Shown here: positions 34,341 to 42,940 of the stretch, piece by piece | How the letters are laid out: each line of letters starts with the position of its first letter | Position numbering within the stretch: position 1 is the stretch's first letter | Origin: Welwitschia mirabilis | Taxonomy: Eukaryota > Gnetophyta > Gnetopsida > Welwitschiales | Assembly: GCA_051453625.1 (NCBI GenBank) | Contig: JBOZIK010000001.1 | Location: 68,354,747 to 68,399,251 of the forward strand | Length of the DNA stretch: 44,505 bases | Direction: 5' to 3' | Translations under genes and position numbers: made by a program | Notes under the pieces: model-generated | Told to the model about the DNA's origin: nothing | Databases searched by the model: none | What the model saw: the letters and a program-made list of their open reading frames with translations, nothing else

Positions 34341-35032
34341 AAAGATAATCTATTTTGCTTCCCAAGAGCACAAGCTTCATAAAATTTTTCAAGATGATGT
34401 ATATTTGATAGCCCTTTTACCATATTTTTGTGAGCAAGCAACTTTAGAGTTCTAAAATTTAAATGACCAAAATTAAGATTCCATAACCGAGACTTATCTT
34501 TTACAATAACATTAAGACACATATAAACATCACTAACAATGTTAATTGAAAACATATGATACTTTGTCAAGGAAGCCTTAAGAGTGAGTGTACCTCTTTT
34601 ATCAAAGATGGAGAGATAATGGTTACATGAGCTGAAATCATATCCTTTTTCAAGTAGTTGCCTCATACTAAGTAGATTATACTTCATGATTGACAAATAA
34701 AATAAATTTGAAATGTACTTATGATTTTCATTCTTCAATTTAATGAGAATTCTTTCTTTCCCCATCACCAATATAGTGCTATCATCTGCAAAACTCAAAC
34801 TAGACTGAATTAACTCATCTAGATTACTAAAGAGCTTTTTCTTCTCATACATATAATTGATACATCCAATATCAAGGATCCATGTATAGTATTTTGGTGC
34901 CTCACTAGTAGTAGTAACCATCAAAAGAGAATAGTTTCCAAAATCATCATCTTGTACACAATGAGCCAACTAGTTGTTATCTTTATTTTTGCACGCATTA
35001 GCATAATGTCCATAACTATGACATGAATAACA
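34259..35032 (-). pseudogene. Zinc knuckle, protease and integrase zinc region (short-LTR copia)
   Basis: An intact CCHC knuckle (CYSCHSYGHYANAC) lies at 34991-35032 on the minus strand. A single stop separates it from a 236-codon open run (34259-34969). That run has the protease motif WILDIGCINYM near 34880, where the catalytic triplet D-T-G reads D-I-G. It continues with the pre-integrase block LWNLNFGHLNFRTLKLL near 34480 and MVKGLSNIHH. The Cys pair of the zinc site reads YEAC, with its first Cys lost. This is the longest gap-free open frame in the window. Confidence 0.9.
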
Positions 35033-35881
35033 CTTAATATCAGATGTATCATACCTTCTTTTACTACATCCATGGACCTAACCTTTATTGTTTTACTAGT
35101 GACTAAAAATTTTGATTATCTCTGCCTTCATAATTATTGGTATGGCCACCACAACTATGAATGTTATAGTGGTGATGACCATGTTCTTGTTCTCTACCAT
35201 AAGAGCTTCTAGTTTTTTGGTTAGTTACATTGTCTTGGTTATCTTAAATAGAAGCGTTGCCTTTAAATGCTTGCTCTATAGGCTTCTCTATATGCCTTTC
35301 ATTCATTTGTTATTCATGGGTCTGTAGTGTGCCAGATAGCTCCTCAACTATCATATTAGATAGATCATGAGCTTATTATATTACCACTACAACATGCTCG
35401 AATCTCGCCATAAGTGATCACAAGATCTTCTTCACCTTGTTTTTATCTATACACTCTTCTCCATAAATTTTCATTTGATTTGTCGAAAAAAGAACTTGAC
35501 TTATATTATCAATAACTATTTTAGATGACTCCATTTGTGGAAGTCCATATTACCATCATAAGGTTTGGAATCTCATCTTTTTAACTCAGTTCGCTTTCTT
35601 GAATGATGTTATTAAGGTATTCCAAGCTTGCACTACTAAAGTTGCATCAACTATTTTCTCAAAAACTTCATCACTCATTCCTTAGTGGAGAAAATACAAA
35701 ACCTTCTTATCTTTCTTCATGGCCTCATGTTAAGTAATTTTCTGAGCATTAGTAGCATTTTTTGCTAGAATTGGAACTCCATTCTTTTATGATAATCAAA
35801 AAGCACTCTCATTTGAGTGATACACCGATTGTAATTTTTGACATCAAGAATAGGAATTAAAAGTGGGACCAATCCATTTAT
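35033..35881 (-). pseudogene. Gag remnant (short-LTR copia)
   Basis: It starts at 35881, where the expected ATG reads ATA (INGLVPLLIPILDVKNYN), so the start codon is lost. It then reads KKDKKVLYFLH near 35700, GMSDEVFEKIVDAT, VVQAWNTLITSFKKAN, VKKMRFQTL, STNQMKIYGEECIDKNKVKK near 35450 and SLMARFEHVVVVI near 35410. This is the UBN2-type capsid order. At least one frame change lies near 35800 and several stops are present. The downstream basic stretch HGCSKRRYDTSDIK leads into the zinc knuckle. Confidence 0.83.
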
Positions 35882-35888
35882 GGCTAGA

Positions 35889-35900
35889 GCTTTAATACCA
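35889..35900 (-). other. Primer-binding site, initiator tRNA-Met type
   Basis: The minus strand reads TGGTATTAAAGC, 10 of 12 matches to TGGTATCAGAGC, both differences being transitions. It lies between the LTR and the lost gag start, about 10 bases from the latter. Confidence 0.8.
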
Positions 35901-35904
35901 CTAT

Positions 35905-36072
35905 TAAAGTAAAAAAAAAGAATTTATAATAGAAGAAGTAGAAGATTACAAAGTATTTGTGAATAATCCCACATGGGTTAGGGGGAAAATGGAAGTAATA
36001 AATATAAGCAGGAGTGTCCTACCACTAAATTGCCTTCACGTTTTGGGTTGAATGGGGTACTGGCTGCATCAA
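35905..36072 (-). repeat. 5' LTR of the short-LTR copia element
   Basis: The minus strand starts TTGATGCAGCCAGTACCCCA and runs to the primer site, about 168 bases. The inner boundary is approximate because the LTR end is T-rich and decayed. It is matched by the inverted copy at 32823-32980. Confidence 0.78.
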
Positions 36073-36077
36073 AAACA
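36073..36077. other. Target-site duplication AAACA, right
   Basis: AAACA follows the right end of the short-LTR copia element and matches 32818-32822. Confidence 0.65.
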
Positions 36078-36084
36078 AGAAATG

Positions 36085-36213
36085 ACCATTAATATTAGGT
36101 CTAGCATTTACCATTGATAGAACATCAGGTCTAGTGTGCTTTTTGGTAAGGTTTTCATCTAAAAATTTGACTCCATAAGTGGACTCTTCCCTGATCCTAC
36201 TTTTGTAAATCAT
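36085..36213 (-). pseudogene. Cyclophilin (peptidyl-prolyl isomerase) gene fragment
   Basis: The minus strand is open for 43 codons and reads [13 protein letters not shown], then [11 protein letters not shown], then [11 protein letters not shown]. This is the cyclophilin core, normally GESIYGxKFxDEN, KKHTGPGILSM and ANAGPNTNGSQFF. More than half of the residues match the family pattern. Most changes are Gly-to-Arg, Ala-to-Val or Thr-to-Ile, as C-to-T or G-to-A decay would give. The active-site Ala-Asn pair reads Val-Asn and the SQFF part is altered. Both ends of the gene are missing: only about a quarter of a ~170-residue cyclophilin is present. It lies inside the non-coding LTR element, right beside the nested copia insertion. 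Confidence 0.82.
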
Positions 36214-38439
36214 CTATTATGCTCTTACTCATCTAATTTTAACCCAACTTAGCTATTCTATTCTATAATGTTATTCGTCTATGGTGGTGAGTGAGATAAA
36301 ACTCTTTATTGTCAAATAAAATAGTTCACCTATATGAAAACCACTATGTTATGTACTTTAAGTGGATAATATGATGGAATTCTGATAGAACCATAGATCT
36401 TTAATGCAGAACCTATCCAGATACTCTGTGCATTATTCTTCTTCTTTTCTTTCAACTGAATCATTTCTATTTATATGATAATGTTGATATGATATTATGG
36501 ATATATTCATACTAGGTATTCATGCATTAGCATTGCTTATGATTCTCGAATATTGTGGAATTAGTACTATGTAAAAGATAATAAAGGATATCCCTATGAT
36601 TTTAAGTCCTTTGGCAAGAAATCAACTCCCTCCACTTCTAGAATCATGATTCAGAAAATGAAGTCCATGCCTTCGAAGATACTTGACAAGAATTGCATTG
36701 TTAGTACTCACAATGGCCATTTTCTTGAAATCTGCATTTGAATCTATAATTTACAACTCTAGTTCAAGCCTTCCATTAGCTACACAGTGTTGGCTCTAGT
36801 TCAATGTCACTTATGGCATTTAAATAAGCCTCCATAGCAGTGCAAGCTTGTAGAGATCAGAGACCCCATATGAATACAAACCTAAACTTAATGCCATAAA
36901 TAAGTGCTAGTGTTACTAATATTTCCCATTAAATAAGAATTGGTAAAAGAGGGGATGGTTTCAGAATGCAATTAATTGGATTCATTTCTGTAAAGTGTAA
37001 ATAAAGATTTATATAATCCTATGCATATGGAAAAACCAACTTGGATAACCAATTCCCATAAGAACACAAACATAGATAAGTCAAGAATGCATAGAGAACA
37101 AGAACAACTAGAATCTATGATTTGTAAAAGAAAATAATGAATTTAAATAAATAATAGTAGTGTCCACCTAAAGGATGAAAGAAGAATAGAAGGTTGATGA
37201 TAAAGGAACATAGAATCTTTTAGGAAGAGATAAGATCAAGATATAATAATGAATATTTGAAAAAGTAACACATTTATTCTTATTTGTCCTTCAAACCATT
37301 ATGTGCACAAGATTTTGATAGAAGGCTAGTCAATTATTTTTGTTTTGTCTAAAAATTTCGGAATCAATATAGGATATACATTTCTCTTAAATCAATCCAC
37401 AGGTCTTTTGGCACTTACATGTAGAAAAGAAGGGATCTATCCTAGATTGTGGAGAGGAGGTGTGATATTTTTCTTAAATATCATTCTAAATTGGAGTTTG
37501 CAACTGCCCCAATGTTTTATAAGAGCTTAAAACCTCAGACAAGGAATAAGATTATGTAATGGTTGTAGTAAATCTAAAAACTTCATATGAACTGATTCAT
37601 CAATGTGTCACAAGAATTTAACTAGTTTTCTTGACACCAAGGGAATTTACATTTTTAATAGAGAATTTGTTTTCTCTTTTAATCATCCAACACATTAAAA
37701 CAATAATCTAACAGTAAGGCCCTCACATAATCCAAGCCAATAGTGTGCCAACCACCTTGTTAACTCTTCGCAGCTCATGGGTTATGCTACACTTGTTGAC
37801 TATGGTAATTCACTCTTGGGATGTAAGTGTACTACTACCATTTTGGATAGAGAGTTAATATTTTTAGGTATTTAAACTTAAATTTGATACCAATGATACT
37901 AAGAATCTCTTGAATATGAGTTCTTCATGATGTCTTATACAAAATTCCTATGGAAAAATTTCTTGGGCTTGAGTTACTTATTAGTAATGATGGTATAATT
38001 CAAAAAAAATGTTAATGTTATGACCTTGATTCTTTCCAACTATTAGAATGCTCTGTCTAAACCTTAATATCCCATATATAGATAAAATGAGCTCAAGAGC
38101 TTTCTAGAAGGTTAGATGTAGATAATGTTGTCACTATAGTTACATATATTTAAGGCTTTAGATGCTTTAATTACATGTAACTAGTTTTGTTTAACCCTTC
38201 AATTAGAATATGCATGCTTTCAATAGAAATTTATAATAAAATTAAGTTTGAGTTCTTAATCGTCCATGTGTTTTAGCATTATGAATTTCAATGAATCTTG
38301 CAAACTAAATCATCTCCCCAATATATTGAACCTCTTAAATATGCTTGTAGTTTTAAGGCACCTTTATCAATACATACAAAGGGATAAACCTAAATTTAAT
38401 TACTGCACACCAATTATTCCTAGTAAAATTGTAACCTAG
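36214..38439 (-). other. Interior of the large element, 5' portion, non-coding
   Basis: No retrotransposon domain is readable on either strand. The base composition around 36590-36900 is less AT-rich, and a short plus-strand open run there (36648-36750) is not recognised. Other small open frames (for example 37345-37530 plus) show no motif. The remainder looks like decayed non-coding DNA. Confidence 0.55.
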
Positions 38440-38451
38440 GCTCTAATACCA
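38440..38451 (-). other. Primer-binding site, initiator tRNA-Met type
   Basis: The minus strand reads TGGTATTAGAGC, 11 of 12 matches to TGGTATCAGAGC, three bases after the LTR end (GGGTATTACA). This is the arrangement of many plant Ty3/gypsy and copia elements. Confidence 0.85.
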
Positions 38452-38580
38452 AAATGTAATACCCTAATTTTCTAATACCAAAAACTTGTACACGATGATG
38501 TTCTAATATCAAATTGTAATGTTTACTATTTTGTAACTAAAAAAATTTTACATGGTGATACTTTGATACCAAAATGTAAG
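38441..38580 (-). repeat. 60-bp tandem repeat containing primer-site-like words
   Basis: Units start at 38441, 38501 and 38561, each beginning with CTCTAATACCAAAATGTAAT or a close variant. The first overlaps the true primer site and the next two lie inside the LTR. The same 60-base spacing is seen in the 3' LTR at 19584 and 19644. Confidence 0.75.
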
Positions 38581-39721
38581 ATTCTAAAATCTAGTAGAGC
38601 TATCTTCAAGTTTACTTAGTTATCCAAATGAAATTTCTTTAATATATCCCAAAAACTATGCATCAATTAAAAACTAATAATGTTTTAAATCACTCTAAGA
38701 ATATAAGCTTATAATATCAACTACATATTCTTTGATAATACACAATCTAAAACTTAGATTATGGGTCACAATAATAATTCTATAATTATAAATATAACTT
38801 TTGTGTTAAATACTTATAATCCTTTTAATGAAAGGGAGACAATACATTGCAAAATATTCATATCAATTCTTGAAATAAATTTGAATACAATATTTATGTT
38901 TACATAAATAATAAAGTATATTCAAGAAATCCAAGATTATTCAACTGCATGAATCTAAACAATAAGTAGGCAAATACCTCTCAATCTAAATTGCATCAAT
39001 TATCTCATTCCAAAGCCTTCATTACAATAGGTCCTACACATGTAAGCATGGCATGAGAATTGTAACCTTCATAGTTTTTAATATAGTTCATGACAAAGTT
39101 TAGGTAAGTTATAAAAAGGAATGGGTGAGGAGCAGGAGAGGGGGGAATTTAAGGATAAGATAGGATTCTCAAATAAATCAAATGTAACTAAGACCTTAAA
39201 AAAATCATAAAAATCTAGATGCATACATATTTAAAGGGAACTAATTTACTTCCTTTACTCTCTAGTCAAAATTTTATTGTAATTCAGACCAAGACATCTA
39301 AAGGAGGCCAATTTACTCCCTTTACTCTTTAGGGCAAAAAATTTAGCAATTCAACATTTATGAAATATAGGTCAACAAATAATCATAAATTTAAGTAGAA
39401 TAAGATGAAATAAACCTAAGCAATTTACAATGCATGGTGTTTAATTTATAATCAAAAGTGACAAGCTTAATGAATATGAGAGATACCAAATAAGGCTTCT
39501 GAGAATGTAAGCATTATGAAGCAGAAAGAAATTACAAGATAATAAGTAATCCAAGAAACAAATAAGAAATAAACCAAACAAAAAATCATACCTAAAATTA
39601 AGACAAATATTAAAAACTTTTAAAGATCTAAAGTTCCAAGGGCTTCCAAGCTCCAATTAAATTCACCATGATTCAATAGAAAAGGCTTTTTCAAGATATG
39701 AAATGAGAGAAGAAGAAGGTC

Positions 39722-39731
39722 CTATTTATAG
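39722..39731 (-). promoter_or_regulatory. TATA box in 5' LTR of the large element
   Basis: The minus strand reads CTATAAATAGG. The 3' LTR has TGTAAATAGG at the matching place. It is a plausible U3 promoter for the element. Confidence 0.6.
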
Positions 39732-39789
39732 TAGAGGATAAAGAATGTGAAAAGACACAATATCATGAAGAGACACCCACATGAAAGAG

Positions 39790-39897
39790 GGTGGTAAAGG
39801 TGGTGGATGTGGTAGAGGTGGTGAAAGTGGTGGAATTGGTAGAAGTGGTGAAGGTTAGAAAGTGATGAAAGTGGTGGAGGTGGTTGAAGTGATGAAG
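39790..39897 (-). repeat. GTGG-rich minisatellite in 5' LTR
   Basis: Imperfect GGTGGTGAAAGTGGTGGAA-type units. Counterpart of 29328-29430. Confidence 0.7.
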
Positions 39898-40353
39898 ATT
39901 TTATTACCTTGATAGACCACTAGGTGCATAATATCATAACAAATAATAATGCATTTAAAATAGAGAATAAAAATGATCTACCTCATAAATAGAGTTTTCA
40001 TGTTTAAATAACAGAAAAATACAACTATTAAATAAGAAAATAATAATGCGACCACTTACTTATGCACTAAATGAACACTTTTCTAATCATTATCTTAGGC
40101 ACAAAGGATCATGATTAGCTACTAATAATTTATAATAAGGAATAATATTATGGCTATTATAAAGTAAAGGACTTAAACTAAAAAGTTGTAGCATATATTT
40201 TTCTTGTAGCATACATTTTTCACAATATAACTATATGTCAATGATAGTAATAAGTACAATAACTAATTTAGACTATGAACTCTATTATAATAAAATTTAT
40301 TTTGATTAAACTTTTAGGCTAAGTCTTTGAACCTTAAAAGTCTAGATGTGATA

Positions 40354-40358
40354 ATCAT
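40354..40358. other. Target-site duplication ATCAT, right
   Basis: ATCAT directly follows the 5' LTR of the large element and matches 19532-19536. Confidence 0.75.
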
Positions 40359-40687
40359 GTATTTCTACACTATTATTTTCTATGATACTTTGTGTTGAAT
40401 ATCAACATAGTCTAGGCCATAACTAATTGCAAGTGAAATAAGAAGCATAAAAATAGATTATACATACCTAGTTTACACTAATAAACATTTCATCATAATT
40501 ATTTTTCTCTTTATTAGAGTAACTTATTGTTAAAAGAAGCTCCCACATTTTAGGACCATTTCTAGGGAGGTGACAATATTCTTGGATGTGAAAGTGTAAA
40601 TTAGAGTAGTGATTGTTTCAATTCTTTTTAGTTTTATTACTTCTTTTTAGTTATAAATATAGATATGTATGTCAAGAATAAGGGCAT
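40359..40687 (+). mobile_element. Scrap of another Athila-like element (primer site and leader)
   Basis: At 40551-40568 TAGGACCATTTCTAGGGA matches 11 of 18 bases of the tRNA-Asp primer site. The following GGTGACAATATTCTTGG resembles the leader after LTR A (GGTGCCAGTCTTCTTAG near 7034). Only about 120 bases of leader follow before LTR B begins. A purine tract (AAGAATAAGGG, 40674-40684) directly precedes LTR B. The first ~100 bases are unassigned flank of the large element. Confidence 0.6.
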
Positions 40688-42061
40688 TGCAATAACAATT
40701 TGCATGAATTTGATGGTGTATTATGAGTACTTTTACAAGACATTCATATAAGCTTTGATGTAATACTCATAACTATGAAGATCTGACAGGATGATAAGTA
40801 AAACATGGAATCCTTAGCATTTTTTGCAATTCCTCAAGCTTATTCTGATACTTCATATTTGGAAGGAGGATCCTATGATGTAAAATACTAACTTACCTTG
40901 GAGAGTGGAAAAATGAAAGACCATCATCCCCTTTGTTATCCCCATGACAGACAGGATGATAACACTACTAACATGGACTGAGGCTACGAGGTTGAAAACA
41001 GCACATGAAGTACATGGAGACATGTGGCATGATGTCATCTTCTATGTCATTCACATGATAGGTAGGATGATGATACTAGTAACATGGATGAATAACCTGT
41101 GGAACTGACAGCATCACATGAGGCACATAGAGGTAGGTGACACATGGTGTTATCCCCTTGGTTGTCCCCATGACAATTAGGATGATAACTATTTTTACAT
41201 GTTTGTAATAAATATCATTGTAAATGGGGTTAAACAACCCATGTGGATTTTTAGTATTTTTGTTTCCTGCCTTTAGGGTTTTGCCTCAAATTCCTTAAGT
41301 AAAAAACTATAGATAACCTTATCCTCCTTCATTTCTACTCCATCTTTTGTACTTGACACTTATAACAGAGAATTAAAGGGCAACAGATCCATCTAGTATT
41401 GTAGAAAGGAGTCTTCTTGGTGTTATACTGAGTCTTTTCCATTGGGGCGCTATTGCTTTAATTGTAAGTGGATGCATGTTTTGAATACTCTTTGAGTTAA
41501 TACAATTTCTCTTTTCATTCCAATTTTGTAAATGTCCCTTATGAATTAAGTTAGTCATAGTTATATAATAGATTTGTGATTTATTTAGATCATAAGGGCA
41601 ACTTTTGTTAAGGTTGATCATGGTTAGTAATAGATTTATATTGCATTTTCATTTCATTCCACATTGCATATTGCATATTCTTAGTTGCATAAGATCTCAT
41701 AGTTTATATTGGTTAAGAACTAGAGGATGCTCTTCTTAATTGATATAAGTTATAGAGAAAGTAGTCTTTATGATAGAAGTACTAGGATCTAAGTAGAAAT
41801 TCATTTTCATTTCCATTCACTACATTTCATATTCATTCAATCTTACATTGCATTTACTTGTTTTTTTCCTTCCACTTTTTATAAGATAAAAAGAATAAAA
41901 ATACTTTGGAAAATTAATTCTTTAACTCCAAGCCTAGTTCCTTCATTAGATTACAACATTTGAATGAACTCCCATCTATACTAGCATGTGTTTTTTGCAA
42001 GTTATATGATTTATCGGTTTACCTAAAGGACTTCAAGATTGCATAAATTCACACCACAACA
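40688..42061 (+). repeat. LTR of Athila-like family (copy B)
   Basis: 1374 bases, starting TGCAATAACAATTTGC and ending ACACCACAACA. It is the only gap-free plus-strand copy. It has three clear 42-nt motif copies (40921-40962, 41033-41074, 41148-41189) and a decayed TATA box near 41308. It is followed three bases later by a primer site. Confidence 0.85.
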
Positions 42062-42064
42062 TTT

Positions 42065-42082
42065 TGGCTCTATTGCTAGGGA
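42065..42082 (+). other. Primer-binding site, tRNA-Asp type
   Basis: TGGCTCTATTGCTAGGGA matches 13 of 18 bases of TGGCGCCGTTGCCGGGGA, three bases after the LTR end. The differences are transitions except one G-to-T. It is the best-kept primer site of this family in the window. Confidence 0.82.
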
Positions 42083-42940
42083 AGGCCGTAAGGAGATAAG
42101 AGGGTTGTTACTAACCAAATAAGTACCTTAAATCCTATATTCAAGTTATTTATTTGAATTAGTAAAATATTTTTCTAGCTTAGGTTAAAGTATGTGTATT
42201 TTCACAACCTTATTTTTCATAAGTTTTCTTAGGGACCCTGTTGTTTTCTCTATCATCCCCATGGTAGGGGACATGATAGTTTAATATTTTGAAACTAGTT
42301 TCTATATTTTTTGCAATTTTTCTCTATTTTTCTTTATAATAAACTATCATTTTATCTGTCACCCCCATGACTCGAAGGATGACAGTTCTAAAATTTTTCT
42401 ACATTTTTAATATTTTCTTTTCCATAAAATAAATTAACTGTCATCCTTCCTATTGTTTACATGATAGGCCGAATGATACTTTGTAAGAATTTTTGTAGTT
42501 TTAAATTTTATTTTACTATGATCAACATCCTTCCTATCATTTCCATGACTAGATGAATGACAGTCTATTGTTTTTGATTTTGCCTTTTGATTAGTTGTTT
42601 GATCATGTAGGGACATGATGAATTCTAGTAAGAAGATAAAATATTAGAGAGAATGGAACTTGATTAAAGAAAACATCAAAGAAGGATGATTCAACTTCAA
42701 GCTAAATCTAGGTATGCACATCCTAGGTACATAAATTCCTAGAATTGAAGAAGAATATTTTTATGCTTTTATTATTTTAAAATCAAATTTTGCAAAAGAA
42801 AATTAGAGTGTAGAAAGTGATCATCGTGTTTCTTCAAATATGTCAAATATATTAAAAGCATCACAAAAATAAAAGTAAGTTGATTTATTTAATGTATCAA
42901 TATTAATAGGAACTTCTTCTTCGAATTTGAATGTTACTCT
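42083..42940 (+). other. Leader of element B with four 42-nt motif copies
   Basis: Non-coding region between primer site and gag. Motif copies lie at 42250-42279, 42344-42387, 42438-42479 and 42522-42565, spaced about 85-95 bases apart. Each has TCATCC or TCACCC on the left and GGATGACA, GAATGACAG or GATAG on the right. Confidence 0.65.

Larger units (their letters stand above)
32823..36072 (-). mobile_element. Short-LTR Ty1/copia element with inverted LTRs, nested
   Basis: Minus-strand copia element with LTR (about 168 bases), primer site, gag, protease, integrase and the first part of RT. RT stops abruptly near 32985, where a second LTR copy follows in the opposite orientation (32823-32980, plus). 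Both outer ends therefore carry the same LTR 5' end, TTGATG. AAACA flanks both sides. Integrase before RT identifies Ty1/copia. It is better preserved than its neighbours: from gag's zinc knuckle to RT it stays in one frame with scattered nonsense codons. It is nested in the large non-coding LTR element beside a cyclophilin fragment. Confidence 0.85.
19537..40353 (-). mobile_element. Large non-coding LTR retrotransposon (LARD-like), host of two nested elements
   Basis: Minus-strand element with 5' LTR 38455-40353 and 3' LTR 19537-20034 plus 28422-29864, the latter split by a sirevirus. A tRNA-iMet primer site (38440-38451) lies inside the 5' LTR and a purine tract (29865-29885) inside the 3' LTR. 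A perfect ATCAT duplication flanks the whole. Without nested copia elements the interior is about 5.3 kb. I can read no gag, protease, RT or integrase in it, which fits a large retrotransposon derivative mobilised by a relative's enzymes. LTR length (1.9 kb) and primer type would also suit a decayed Ty3/gypsy of the Tekay/Del kind. Confidence 0.8.
38455..40353 (-). repeat. 5' LTR of the large non-coding element
   Basis: 1899 bases on the minus strand, from TATCACATC (a decayed TG start) to GGGTATTACA. It is uninterrupted and so serves as the reference for the split 3' LTR. It includes a TATA box at 39722-39731, the GTGG-rich minisatellite at 39790-39897, and one copy only of the segment that is duplicated around the sirevirus. 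Confidence 0.87.

Noticed and set aside
36648-36750. Short plus-strand open run with a ribosomal-protein-like HNG word
   Set aside because: Only a few residues resemble anything and there is no conserved flanking block.
36214-38439. Host gene exons
   Set aside because: No long open frame, no recognisable domain and no splice pattern consistent with an exon chain.
42250-42565. CRISPR array from the regularly spaced motif copies
   Set aside because: Copies are divergent, spacers are T-rich and unequal, and the setting is a plant retrotransposon leader.
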